Notes under the pieces: generated by a model
What the model saw: only the letters and a program-made list of their open reading frames with translations
Told to the model about the DNA's origin: nothing
Database searches by the model: none
Part shown: positions 34,858 to 43,716 of the stretch, piece by piece
Position numbering within the stretch: position 1 is the stretch's first letter
How the letters are laid out: each line of letters starts with the position of its first letter
Program-made: the position numbers and the translations under genes
Assembly: GCA_963664085.2 (NCBI GenBank)
Contig: CAXXLO010000002.1
Location: forward strand, 5,084,001-5,148,000
Length of the DNA: 64,000 nucleotides
Direction: 5' to 3'
From: Bin5 sp022821545
GTDB lineage: Bacteria > Chloroflexota > Anaerolineae > Caldilineales > Caldilineaceae

Positions 34858-35706
34858 CTAGTTATTATAAGCCTCCACGAAACCCCATTCCTCCAACCAG
34901 CGAATCCAGCGCGCGCGCCTGGGATTGTTTTCAGGATTTGCCAGCCACCAGGGATGATATTGCGACCCCACCGTTCCCAGGTTCTTCTTTAGTTCAGGAA
35001 TGTGTTCCACCACCTTACGCATCGATTCGACCGCTTCGGGTGTCCTTGGCGTGCCATAAAAATTGAAGGTGCAGGTGCGGCGGTCACTGTAGCCGCCAAA
35101 AGCGGCATGCCAGGTCAACTGGTTGAAGATAATGACATCACCCGGATTCGAACTGAATACATAGCAGGGAATATCCTCACCGCTCAGACCGGACGCTTCC
35201 AGGAAGCGGGCCTTTTTGGGGCCAAACGTACTGCGCAGTCCAATGCTATGAAGCTCCTCATGTAATGGATCTTTGTGCGACCCGGGAATGACGCGCAATG
35301 CCCCGCGGTCAGCGGTTGTCGGCTGCAGATACATCACGTTCTTGATTGCCAGTAGATGAGGATCGCTCCAATCCGGATGCCATTCGGTACTACTCTCATA
35401 ACTGTTGGCGTTAGAATGGACGGGAACGGAATCTTCATCGATCAGCTGTTCCGCGGGCAGATAAATACGCGGATCCTCAAGCAAGCTGGCAATAAAGGGG
35501 GTTTCCGGGGTCCGGTTACCCCAGTTGTTGAAAATACGTTTCTCTTCAGGATCGGTTTCCTCCACAATGGATGCAAGGCGGCGGTCGAACTCTTCGTTTA
35601 TCCTGTTCATCTCCTCGGCACTGAACAGATTTCTCCGGACCAGGAACCCGAAGACTTCAAAAAGCTGGATCTGCTCTTCGGTGAGACGATAGTCTTCCTG
35701 CGTCAT
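34858..35706 (-). CDS. Phytanoyl-CoA dioxygenase (PhyH) family protein
   Basis: 282 residues, an Fe(II)/2-oxoglutarate dioxygenase-like protein. The HxD motif lies in TEWHPDWSDPHLL and the distal His in LTWHAAFGGYSDRRTCTF with the Arg that holds 2-oxoglutarate. Substrates of bacterial PhyH proteins are diverse, often small osmolytes or secondary metabolites. The ATG at 35706 follows AGGAG. It ends a minus-strand operon with a class II aldolase and two D-2-hydroxyacid dehydrogenases. A second PhyH lies at 59307-60176. Confidence 0.85.
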   Translation of the reverse strand: MTQEDYRLTEEQIQLFEVFGFLVRRNLFSAEEMNRINEEFDRRLASIVEETDPEEKRIFNNWGNRTPETPFIASLLEDPRIYLPAEQLIDEDSVPVHSNANSYESSTEWHPDWSDPHLLAIKNVMYLQPTTADRGALRVIPGSHKDPLHEELHSIGLRSTFGPKKARFLEASGLSGEDIPCYVFSSNPGDVIIFNQLTWHAAFGGYSDRRTCTFNFYGTPRTPEAVESMRKVVEHIPELKKNLGTVGSQYHPWWLANPENNPRRARWIRWLEEWGFVEAYNN

Positions 35707-35774
35707 AATATCTCCTCAGCGCTCAGATAGCTGGCATCGTGTCTATCACACTGTGTCATTCACACTGTGTCAAT

Positions 35775-36557
35775 CTATCTATTTGGTTCCCTTATCTGCT
35801 GCAGCGCGACCCCAGCGCCGGTCGAAACGAAGCCCAGGTCACCCCCAATCGTCAGCAGCCGCAAATTCGGCGCATACGCCTTTACCCAGGCGATGCCTGC
35901 CTCGGCCCCGCCCAGCACATCCACCGGAAACCCTGCCGGAACGCCGTTCGCGTCACCGGCCCGCACGATCCGTTGAATCGTGCTGATAAACTCTTCGCTC
36001 TCCCAGGCGCCGAAAATATCCATCGAAAGCGTCAGGTCGTTGGGGCCGATTATAAAGCCGTCAATGCCATCAAGCGCCGCGATCTCTTCAATAACTTCGA
36101 CCGCGCGATAATGTTCGACCTGAACGAAGACCAGCGTCTCGTCGTTGGCCGTGCTCTGGTAGGCGCGGTCATCACCCCCGAACGACGGCATAAAGGGACC
36201 GTAACCGCGCACCCCGTCCGGCGGATACTTGCAGCCCGCCACCGCGCGGCGGGCGTCGTCAACCGACTCGATCAGCGGGACGACGACCCCGTCTGCGCCG
36301 CTGTCGAGCGCCTGCTTAATCTCATCGGGCCGGTTGTCCTTCACCCTGACCATCGCCACTGTCGGCGTCTCCCGCACCATCCACAGAATGTAGCGCAACG
36401 ATTCCATGTTGCGGGGTGAATGCTCCATGTCAACACTGATCCAGTCGAAACCGGCGCGCGCCACCGTGCCCGCCACCAGCGGATCGGTCGACACGGACCA
36501 GGTCCCGTAAACGGCCTCTCCTCCGTGCAGGCGTTTCTTCAGTTCCGATCCTTTCAT
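35775..36557 (-). CDS. HpcH/HpaI family aldolase
   Basis: 260 residues. The start MKGSELKKRLHGGEAVYGTW and the segment GFDWISVDMEHSPRNM are typical of class II 2-keto-3-deoxy acid aldolases. Metal ligands are the Glu in VFVQVEHYRAVE and the Asp in IIGPNDLTLSMD. These enzymes cleave 2-keto-3-deoxy sugar acids or 4-hydroxy-2-oxo acids to pyruvate and an aldehyde. The ATG at 36557 has AAAGGAG upstream, and the gene is four bases from the preceding dehydrogenase gene, so it is coupled. Confidence 0.9.
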   Translation of the reverse strand: MKGSELKKRLHGGEAVYGTWSVSTDPLVAGTVARAGFDWISVDMEHSPRNMESLRYILWMVRETPTVAMVRVKDNRPDEIKQALDSGADGVVVPLIESVDDARRAVAGCKYPPDGVRGYGPFMPSFGGDDRAYQSTANDETLVFVQVEHYRAVEVIEEIAALDGIDGFIIGPNDLTLSMDIFGAWESEEFISTIQRIVRAGDANGVPAGFPVDVLGGAEAGIAWVKAYAPNLRLLTIGGDLGFVSTGAGVALQQIREPNR

Positions 36558-36561
36558 GCCC

Positions 36562-37563
36562 TCATCTCCTTTGCAGTTGCCAGCGCGGCTTAACGTCGGG
36601 GTTGACGTAAGAACGGGGCCAGCGCCCTCCCGCCAGGTCCAGGACCGTCTCGACCGACAGACGCCAGCTGTTTTCCAGCGATTCATCGGAATAGCCTGCG
36701 ATGTGCGGCGTGACGACCACGTTGTCCAGGTCGAACAGGGGATTGTCAGCGGCCGCCGGCTCCTGCACCAGCACGTCGAGACCGGCGGCAGCGATCCAGC
36801 CCTCCGTCAGCGCCCTCAACAGCGCCGCCTCGTCCACCACCGGGCCCCGCGAAGTGTTGATCAGGATCGCCCGCGGCTTCATCAGACGCAGTTCACGCGC
36901 CCCGATCAGATTGTGGGTCTCCTCCAGCAGCGGACAGTGAATCGAGACAAAGTCGGAATCGGACAGCGCTTCGTCCATTGTCGCCGCCTGCACGCCGTGC
37001 TCGGCCATCACGTCGGCGCTCACGAATGGGTCATGCGCCAGCACCGTCATTTCATACCCGCTCAGCTTGCGCGTCACCAGGCGGGCGATATGCCCGAATC
37101 CAATCAGCCCCAGCGTCTGCCCCTGCAGATGCCATCCGGGGAAGGCGGCGTTCCGGTCCCAGGTGCCTTTTCGCACCAACCGGTCCTGAATGGCGATCTG
37201 CCGCACGACCGCCAGCAGCAGCCCGATCGTATGGTCCGACACGCCGTCGTTGAACGCCTCCGGCGTGTTGGCGACGATAATGCCCCGCGCCGTCGCGGCG
37301 TCGATAGGTATATTGTCCGTGCCGCTGCCGGTGCGGATCAGCGCCCCGCAGCGTGGAATATCGGCCATGCTCTCTGCGGTCACGATATGACTGCCGCCGA
37401 AGATCCACACGACGTCGGCGTCACCGGCGCAGGCTGCCAGCTGCGCCCGCGTCTCGCATTCTTGAAACACGAACTCTATGTCGTTGTTTGCCATTGTTTC
37501 GGGCACCCATTCCGGCAGCGCCTCAGGGTCCATGTGGACCATGGCGACTTTGAATTTCGTCAT
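36562..37563 (-). CDS. D-2-hydroxyacid dehydrogenase
   Basis: 333 residues, NAD(P)-dependent. The cofactor motif is LGLIGFGHIARLVTRKL, and the catalytic set is Arg in NTSRGPVVDE, Glu in DVLVQEP and His in TPHIAGYS. Family members reduce 2-oxo acids such as glyoxylate, hydroxypyruvate or 2-keto-gluconate. The placement before an HpcH/HpaI aldolase suggests sugar-acid metabolism. AGGAG lies upstream of the ATG. Confidence 0.9.
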   Translation of the reverse strand: MTKFKVAMVHMDPEALPEWVPETMANNDIEFVFQECETRAQLAACAGDADVVWIFGGSHIVTAESMADIPRCGALIRTGSGTDNIPIDAATARGIIVANTPEAFNDGVSDHTIGLLLAVVRQIAIQDRLVRKGTWDRNAAFPGWHLQGQTLGLIGFGHIARLVTRKLSGYEMTVLAHDPFVSADVMAEHGVQAATMDEALSDSDFVSIHCPLLEETHNLIGARELRLMKPRAILINTSRGPVVDEAALLRALTEGWIAAAGLDVLVQEPAAADNPLFDLDNVVVTPHIAGYSDESLENSWRLSVETVLDLAGGRWPRSYVNPDVKPRWQLQRR

Positions 37564-37655
37564 TTTCTCTCCTCTGAATTCGGCCCTCGGTCATCTATTG
37601 CCGGTCAAGGCGCAGGACGAAAGAGGCACTGCTCCACCGGCTCGGTCCTCCGGGT

Positions 37656-38621
37656 TTAGCGCACCAGTTCGGTCACCAGATCGCCTGGCGGCTGCCCCTT
37701 TGCGATGCGCTCCACGTTTGCCACCGCGGCCTCCATCCGTCTGCGCGGCGTCTGCGGCGTGTAACCCGACGAATGCGGTGTCAGAAAAACGTTGTCCAGC
37801 TGCAGCAGCGGATGATCGGCCGGCAGCGGCTCCTCCTCGAAAACGTCCAGCCCTGCACCCTTTAACTGTCCCTTCTGCAGGGCTTCCACCAGGGCCGCCT
37901 CGTCGATCAGTTCACCGCGCGCTATATTGATCAGGACCGCGCTCGGCTTCATCAGCCCTAAGGCGCGGCGGTCGATGATCTGCCGCGTAGTCGCGTTCAG
38001 ATGGACATGGAGAGACAGATAGTCCACTTGCGCAAGAACGTGGTCCAGCTGCTCCGGGCCGCCCAGGAACTCGACGTGAAACTCGTCCAGCTCTGCCTGC
38101 GGGAATTCAACTACGTCGATGGCCATGATCTGCAGTCCCAACGGCCAGGCCCGCCGCGCCAGTTCGCGCGCGCTGGCGCCAAAGCCGATCAGCCCCAGCT
38201 TTTGACCGGCCAGCTCAACGACCAGCTCGCGCTGCCAGCCGGCCGCTCGATTCTTGTTGAAGCTCTTGGCGAAACAGAGGATCCACATGAGCGCATGTTC
38301 GGCCAGCGGCACGGCGCTCAGCCTGCCGGGCGAATTGGCCAGCGCCAGCCCCTGCTCCAGGAAATAGGCAACGTCGACGTGGTCTGTCCCGTTGGTGGTC
38401 ACCTGCCACAGCTTCACACCGGCGGCCAGGCCCGCGTCGATCTGGGCGCGCGTACCCACCGCGCCGCCCGGGTCGATGACAACCTCCACGCCTTCGAACT
38501 GTTCAGCCATCGGCCTGTCGGGGTCGTAGACTTCAAAGGGGAAGCGTCCTTCAATAGCTTTGACGAAATCGGGGTAAGCGTCATCGAGTCCGGATGGCGC
38601 GCGCAGGTAGAGAACTTTCAT
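37656..38621 (-). CDS. D-2-hydroxyacid dehydrogenase
   Basis: 321 residues starting MKVLYLRAPSGLDDAYPDF at 38621, with AGGAAAG upstream. The cofactor motif is LGLIGFGASARELARRA. Arg in NIARGELIDE, Glu in DVFEEEPL and His in TPHSSGYT are all present. It is the first gene of the operon and only distantly similar to the next dehydrogenase, so the pair may handle two different steps. The longer open frame upstream is excluded because the promoter lies at 38780-38808 and the codons are poor. Confidence 0.9.
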   Translation of the reverse strand: MKVLYLRAPSGLDDAYPDFVKAIEGRFPFEVYDPDRPMAEQFEGVEVVIDPGGAVGTRAQIDAGLAAGVKLWQVTTNGTDHVDVAYFLEQGLALANSPGRLSAVPLAEHALMWILCFAKSFNKNRAAGWQRELVVELAGQKLGLIGFGASARELARRAWPLGLQIMAIDVVEFPQAELDEFHVEFLGGPEQLDHVLAQVDYLSLHVHLNATTRQIIDRRALGLMKPSAVLINIARGELIDEAALVEALQKGQLKGAGLDVFEEEPLPADHPLLQLDNVFLTPHSSGYTPQTPRRRMEAAVANVERIAKGQPPGDLVTELVR

Positions 38622-38779
38622 TACTCGTCTTTCCTGTCTATTGAAAAGAGTGAAGGGACCAGGCCGCCAGGTCGCAAAAGAGCCCCGCTTCCTGTCGCCG
38701 TACGGGCCTGCTCTGTCATCACCGCCGCCGCTCAACGCCGTCGGATGTGGTGATGAACGCCTAGTATAAATGGACTTCC

Positions 38780-38808
38780 AGTATATGAGGTGAGACTGCC
38801 CTAGTCAA
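38780..38808 (-). promoter_or_regulatory. Sigma70-like promoter of the dehydrogenase-aldolase operon
   Basis: On the minus strand TTGACT (38808-38803) is 17 bases from TATACT (38785-38780), 158 bases before the ATG at 38621. It diverges from the plus-strand promoter at 38858; only 49 bases separate the two -35 boxes. Confidence 0.65.
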
Positions 38809-38857
38809 CCGTGACTTACGCGACGCGACGCGGGGAGACTGGGTAGATTTTCGCCCT

Positions 38858-38886
38858 TTGACCTTACTTCAGCAATATGCTATAAA
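38858..38886 (+). promoter_or_regulatory. Sigma70-like promoter of the sialidase-like/importer operon
   Basis: TTGACC (38858-38863) and TATAAA (38881-38886) are 17 bases apart. The leader to the ATG at 39082 is about 190 bases. The 460-base gap 38622-39081 holds the two divergent promoters and no gene. Confidence 0.65.
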
Positions 38887-39081
38887 AGTCGGTATTCTCG
38901 ATCTGCACCGCAGAACAGCGGGACAGTACCCTCCGCACAGGTCACCTCCGTCGCGAAAGCGCCGGCAGTCCGGCACACCGAATCCGCCCTGCGCATCTCT
39001 CGGCGGCGGGGCGGCACTCAGATTCTGAGCCTTTAGGCGTCAGAGTACTTCAAGAATCCAGGATCAACGGGGGCGGCAGCC

Positions 39082-40371
39082 ATGAGCAATGTACCGATGA
39101 CAAGGCCCGAAGAGATGCTGGCCTTCCACGACGGTCAGTTCCCGGGGAACGCCTTCGTGGGCCTCGACGGCGGGCGGGTCCTCTTCAGCAACGGCACACA
39201 CTTCACTGTCAGCGCCGACGGCGGCCTAACCTGGAGCGAGCCGTACCCGGGGCTCGACGAAAACGGCGACCCGCTCACGCTTACCAACTGTTCAATGGTT
39301 AACCTCTCCGGCGGCGCCATCGGTATGGCGACAAAGCGTATCCGGCCGGGTACCTCGCGCCTGTACGAGTCGCAAATGGTCTTCAGGCGCTCCGAGGATG
39401 AAGGCAGAACCTGGTCGCCCCTCACCCTGATGAACCACTGGATGCTGGCCGCGCACGCCCTCAACGACACCATGATCCGCACCCGGTCCGGCCGCATCCT
39501 CCTGCCGGTCTATTTCGGCATCGGCCAGGGCGGCTTCCACCAGGAAGGCGCGCCCTTCCCCGGCGGATACGTCGACGGCGTCTTCGTTTCGACAAGCGCG
39601 CACTTCTACGACCCCCACTTCACCGCCAGCTATGTCATCTACAGCGATGACGAAGGCGAGACCTGGCAGAAAAACAGCGACGGCGAGCTGCTCATCATCA
39701 TGGAGTACGGCGGGCGCTGGGAGTTGACCAACGAGCCCTCTCTCGTGGAGTACGCCCCCGGCAAACTGCTCATGCTTCTGCGCTCGCGGCTGGGACGCAT
39801 GTACCAGGCTTGGTCGGATGACGACGGCGGCACATGGACCCGCCCGGAGCCGACGCAGCTGGCGGGCACCCAGGCCCCCGCCCAGATCCGCCGCTTCCCT
39901 GCCACCGGCCATCTGCTCGTCGTCTGGACACAGCAGAGCGAGCGGGAAATCAAGCGGGGCCTGATCCGCACCCGCCTGTCTACCGCAATCAGCCGCAATC
40001 AGGGCAGAATCTGGGAACACTTCCAGAACCTGGAATCTTTGCACGAAGAGACCCACGTCGAACCCGGCCCTCTCTATCCCGTCCGTCCCGAGGGGGCCTA
40101 CGGCGCGCCGGGGGGCGGGGTCGAATGCGACGTCGATTCGGTAGAGCCGTTGCCGCAGGGATACGGTATGTGGTCCTACCCCGCAGTGCATATCGCCGAA
40201 GACCGGGTCCTGATTCAGTATAACCACTTCCCGCTCGACATGGCGGGACACAGGCATCGCGGCCACCATTTGAAGGTTCTTCCCCTGTCCTGGTTTTACG
40301 GAGGCGAGGACCCGGCGGGCGAGAATCCGACTCTGTCTCGCATAGAAGGACACGTGAGAGGGGAGGTCTAG
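39082..40371 (+). CDS. Sialidase-like BNR-repeat protein
   Basis: 429 residues. Asp boxes are SADGGLTW, SEDEGRTW, SDDEGETW, SDDDGGTW and a weaker SRNQGRIW. No signal peptide. The segment SQMVFRRSEDEGRTW is near the middle of the first half. This is the first gene after the promoter and is followed by a second sialidase-like gene 72 bases later. The arrangement with a family-5 importer suggests cytoplasmic action on an imported glycoside; the bond cleaved is unknown. Confidence 0.82.
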   Translation: MSNVPMTRPEEMLAFHDGQFPGNAFVGLDGGRVLFSNGTHFTVSADGGLTWSEPYPGLDENGDPLTLTNCSMVNLSGGAIGMATKRIRPGTSRLYESQMVFRRSEDEGRTWSPLTLMNHWMLAAHALNDTMIRTRSGRILLPVYFGIGQGGFHQEGAPFPGGYVDGVFVSTSAHFYDPHFTASYVIYSDDEGETWQKNSDGELLIIMEYGGRWELTNEPSLVEYAPGKLLMLLRSRLGRMYQAWSDDDGGTWTRPEPTQLAGTQAPAQIRRFPATGHLLVVWTQQSEREIKRGLIRTRLSTAISRNQGRIWEHFQNLESLHEETHVEPGPLYPVRPEGAYGAPGGGVECDVDSVEPLPQGYGMWSYPAVHIAEDRVLIQYNHFPLDMAGHRHRGHHLKVLPLSWFYGGEDPAGENPTLSRIEGHVRGEV

Positions 40372-40443
40372 AGAGCAAGCGGTAGACTGCCCGCCGCTTG
40401 ACGGGCGGTTGGCATACCAACAGGTCCAAGGAGGAATTTCAAC

Positions 40444-41685
40444 ATGGCGCAGGATGTAACGCTGGGAGGACTGCAATTCACCGCAGGGACGCCGCGCATC
40501 GTAGCCGAAGGCCTGGGATTCTGCTGGTATCCCAGCATACGCCGTTTTCCCACGGGCGAGTTGATCGTCTCCTACAGCAAAAACCCGGACTCAGGCGAAA
40601 ACCTGACCAACGTAAACGGTATCTCGCTCTCGCAGGACGAAGGCGCTACATGGACCCGGCATGCCGATGTTTCCGGCCTCAGCGGTCGCTTGAACATCAG
40701 CCTGCCCGACGGCTCGCTGGCCGGTCCCAACCAGCCGTACAAGCCGGAACCCCTCGGCCAGTGGCGCTCCTTCGTGGGCAACTATGGGCGCATCGAAAAG
40801 GGCGCCCGGCAGTACACGGTCGAACTCTGGGGCACGCGTATCGAAGGTCTGCCGCGTGACGTCCAGGCCCGCACCGTGCAGAGCCCCACCCGCTGGGCCG
40901 AGATTTCCCCCTTTCTCGATATCATCGAACTGGAACCGGGGCGCTATCTGTCCACCACCTACATGACCTTCGCCGGGGACGACCGCTATACAACCGTGGT
41001 CATGGTCTCGGAGGATGACGGCCGCACCTGGCATTACCTCTCTACCGTGGCCACCGCCGCAGACGGCGCCGGCTCCTGGGAGGGCTTCGCCGAGGCCTCG
41101 CTCGTGCGCCTGGAGGACGGCGACCTGATGTGCGTGGGCCGCATGGGCGGCGGCCGCGATCAGCTGCTGGCGCGCGCCTATTCCAGCGATGAAGGCAAGT
41201 CGTGGTCGCCCATCGACCGCCTGCCCGCCTGGGGCGTGCTGCCCGACGTCAAGCGGCTGAGCAACGGCGCGCTCGTGATCTCATGCGGCCGTCCGGGCAT
41301 CTTCATCTGGTTCTCGACCGACCCGCGCGGCGAGCGCTGGGAACCCTTCGACCTCATGGCCCACCACAACGCCGAGATGGGCGAGGCCCATCAGATCAGC
41401 TCCGGCAAGTACGGGCTGGAGCCGGTCACACGCGAGCAGTACTACACCGTCCACCACAATTTCGACCTGCCGGACCAGACCACCTCCTACACGTCGATGC
41501 TGGAGGTCGAGCCGGGCCGGCTGCTGACCGTTTACGACCGCATGCCCTATGGATGGATGCCGGTGCCGACCGACGCAGAAGTCCGCAGCCGCATCCTGGC
41601 GCGCTATCCCACCTCCACACTGCCGCCCGACAGCATGACGCCGGACGAAAGGGAGCGCATCTACTTGCTGGAGCTGAATTTTTGA
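40444..41685 (+). CDS. Sialidase-like BNR-repeat protein
   Basis: 413 residues. Asp boxes are SQDEGATW, SEDDGRTW, SSDEGKSW and the degenerate STDPRGERW. No signal peptide. AAGGAGG precedes the ATG by seven bases. It differs strongly from the preceding sialidase-like protein, so the two are not a recent duplication. It is followed by a short leader ORF and the binding-protein gene of the importer. Confidence 0.82.
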   Translation: MAQDVTLGGLQFTAGTPRIVAEGLGFCWYPSIRRFPTGELIVSYSKNPDSGENLTNVNGISLSQDEGATWTRHADVSGLSGRLNISLPDGSLAGPNQPYKPEPLGQWRSFVGNYGRIEKGARQYTVELWGTRIEGLPRDVQARTVQSPTRWAEISPFLDIIELEPGRYLSTTYMTFAGDDRYTTVVMVSEDDGRTWHYLSTVATAADGAGSWEGFAEASLVRLEDGDLMCVGRMGGGRDQLLARAYSSDEGKSWSPIDRLPAWGVLPDVKRLSNGALVISCGRPGIFIWFSTDPRGERWEPFDLMAHHNAEMGEAHQISSGKYGLEPVTREQYYTVHHNFDLPDQTTSYTSMLEVEPGRLLTVYDRMPYGWMPVPTDAEVRSRILARYPTSTLPPDSMTPDERERIYLLELNF

Positions 41686-41753
41686 CGGCCTTGGCAGTCC
41701 GGGGCGGAGTCGCCGGGGCAGTTTGGAAGTTGAACCCCAGTCAGGAGGAGCCA

Positions 41754-41840
41754 ATGCACACAATGGAAGTTAATTCACCTGATTCATGTGATGTGGATGA
41801 CCTGTGGCACGGTGTACGACAGCTGCGACAGTCGCAGTAG
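41754..41840 (+). CDS. 28-codon leader ORF before a binding-protein gene
   Basis: A start ATG at 41754 is preceded by AGGAGG at five bases' distance, a better site than most genes here have. The product MHTMEVNSPDSCDVDDLWHG continues with a basic tail rich in Arg and Gln and stops at 41840, 16 bases before the SBP ATG. Its last codons form a hairpin (41823-41837). It may be a translated leader that controls the hairpin, or a genuine microprotein. Without comparison, coding status is uncertain. Confidence 0.5.
   Translation: MHTMEVNSPDSCDVDDLWHGVRQLRQSQ
41823..41837 (+). promoter_or_regulatory. Hairpin at the 3' end of the leader ORF
   Basis: CTGCGAC (41823-41829) pairs with GTCGCAG (41831-41837), seven pairs around one unpaired base (in practice a three-base loop with six pairs). 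It lies directly before the leader stop codon and nine bases before the AGGAGG (41847-41852) of the binding-protein gene. Confidence 0.5.
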
Positions 41841-41856
41841 AATTCAGGAGGAAAAA

Positions 41857-43560
41857 ATGCAACGCCTCGAATCCAGCAACTTCTCTCGCCGCAACTTCCT
41901 CAAGGGATCGGTCGTCGCCGCGGCCGGCGGCCTTCTCGCGGCCTGCGCGCCCGCGGCTGCGCCCGCAGGGGACGCCCCGGCCGCTGACGAAGATCCCGCT
42001 ATGGCATCGGACCGCAAAGGCGGCACGCTCGTCTTCGGCTACCCACAGAAGACCAGCTACCAGGACCTGCTGGCGATGGAGCACAATGCCGGCAACAGGA
42101 GATACTACCTGGTCGGCCTGACCCACAACTGCCTGGTCAACATCAGTACCGACTACACGACCTGGTTGCCCGAACTGGCCGAAAGCTGGGAGTTCGACGG
42201 CAGTGACGCCACCTTCAATCTGCGTCAGGGCGTCAAGTGGCACGACGGCGCCCCCTTCACCTCTGCCGACGTGGAATTCACCATCGGACGCCTGGTCGGC
42301 CATCCGAACGTCAACCAGTGGAACGGCGTCCGTCACTTCAAGGGCATCATCCAGGGCATGACCGAGTTCTCCGATGGCGATGCCGACGAGGTGACGGGAA
42401 TCTCTGCCCCCGACGACCATACAATCGTCTTCCACATGACCAACCCCTACCGCGCCGCCTTCCTGGAAAAACTTCTCAACTTCCCCATCATGCCCAAACA
42501 CCTCCTCAGCCAGTATCCGGAGGACCAGTGGGGCATCGACGAGCAGGGGCAGCAGGGGCTGAAGAACACCCCCTACGCCAAGGAGCAGGGCATCGGCACT
42601 GGCCCCTTCAAAGTCAGCAACTACATCCCCGACCAGATCGTCGAATACGAACCCTTCGACGACTACTGGGGCGGAAAACCGCAGTTGGACAAGCTGGCCT
42701 TTGTCCCCTACACCGACCAGCTGGCCATGGCCGCCGCAGTCGAGAAGGGCGAATGCCACATCGCCATCCGCACGCCCCAGTCCGAGTACGAGCGCTTCAG
42801 GGGCATGGATCATGTCGACATCATCCTCAACCACGGCCCCAGCGCCTTCGCCTGGTACCACAACCTCCGCTACGTGCTCAACGACAAGCGCGTCCGCCAG
42901 GGCCTCAGCCTCGCGCTGAACCGCGAACAGATCGCCCAGGACTTCTTCTACGGCACTGTCGATGGAGCCCAGGCCCCGCTTTGGTACGGCGACTACGGCA
43001 TCAGCCCCGATTCGGCGAAATGGTACGAGTACAATCCGGAAAAGGCCCGGCAGCTCCTGGAAGAAGGCGGCTGGGACTTTGACTACTCGTTCCGCCTGGG
43101 CATGTCTTCGCTCTCGCCGACCTACGAGCCTCTCTACGCCATGTTGCGTGAAATGTGGGATGCCGTCGGCGTCAAGACCGAGTTCCACGTCATGGCCGCA
43201 GAGTACACCAACATCCTCAACAATCCGCCGCACGACTTCGATACCCTGTTCAGCGGTTATGGTTGGGGCCTGACGCCCGGCGGCTTCATCCACAACTTCA
43301 CCGACCCCCGCTGGGGAGACGTCGATGAGCAGGGCGTGTCGATGATCGATGAGCTGATCCTTGTGGAAGACCCGGATGAGCTGCGCGCCGGCGCTCTGCG
43401 CCTGCAGGAGTATGCCGCCGATCTCCAGCGCCACTGCGTTATCGCCCAGGTTCCGGGCATTCACGTGGTGAGCAAACGTGTGCAGAACGGCGGCGTCGTT
43501 CCCGTCTACGGTCCGCGCACTGACTGGATCGACTGGGTAAACGTCCATATGACGGCCTAG
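41857..43560 (+). CDS. Family-5 ABC substrate-binding lipoprotein, Tat-like signal
   Basis: 567 residues from the ATG at 41857, which has a perfect AGGAGG. The N-terminus NFSRRNFLKGSVVAAAGGLL precedes a lipobox ending AACAPA, so a twin-arginine-exported lipoprotein is likely. The body matches DppA-like binders: VKWHDGAPFTSADVEFTIGRL and VRQGLSLALNREQIAQDFFYG. It serves the permease genes that follow; the ligand is unknown but probably a glycan or oligosaccharide given the sialidase-like genes upstream. Confidence 0.92.
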   Translation: MQRLESSNFSRRNFLKGSVVAAAGGLLAACAPAAAPAGDAPAADEDPAMASDRKGGTLVFGYPQKTSYQDLLAMEHNAGNRRYYLVGLTHNCLVNISTDYTTWLPELAESWEFDGSDATFNLRQGVKWHDGAPFTSADVEFTIGRLVGHPNVNQWNGVRHFKGIIQGMTEFSDGDADEVTGISAPDDHTIVFHMTNPYRAAFLEKLLNFPIMPKHLLSQYPEDQWGIDEQGQQGLKNTPYAKEQGIGTGPFKVSNYIPDQIVEYEPFDDYWGGKPQLDKLAFVPYTDQLAMAAAVEKGECHIAIRTPQSEYERFRGMDHVDIILNHGPSAFAWYHNLRYVLNDKRVRQGLSLALNREQIAQDFFYGTVDGAQAPLWYGDYGISPDSAKWYEYNPEKARQLLEEGGWDFDYSFRLGMSSLSPTYEPLYAMLREMWDAVGVKTEFHVMAAEYTNILNNPPHDFDTLFSGYGWGLTPGGFIHNFTDPRWGDVDEQGVSMIDELILVEDPDELRAGALRLQEYAADLQRHCVIAQVPGIHVVSKRVQNGGVVPVYGPRTDWIDWVNVHMTA

Positions 43561-43664
43561 GCGCAGCGGATCGCGGCCGCTGGACAGTTTCGTGGTCGCG
43601 CCGACTGCCTGGATCCGTATGTGGATCATCTCTCAACTCTGACCTTCAGGTTTCCAACTATCGC

Positions 43665-43699
43665 CGCTCCTCCGGGGTCGTAGCGGCCCCGGAGGAGCG
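43665..43699 (+). terminator. Perfect 13-bp hairpin between SBP and permease genes
   Basis: CGCTCCTCCGGGG (43665-43677) pairs fully with CCCCGGAGGAGCG (43687-43699) around a nine-base loop. It sits in the 156-base gap after the SBP stop. There is no T-run, so partial attenuation or message protection fits better than termination. The right arm contains a GGAGGAG, but it is 19 bases from the ATG at 43717. Confidence 0.65.
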
Positions 43700-43716
43700 A
43701 ACTTCACACAGCCGCC

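Noticed and set aside
41770..43629. 619-codon minus-strand frame opposite the second family-5 SBP
   Set aside because: Antisense shadow without ribosome-binding site or domains.
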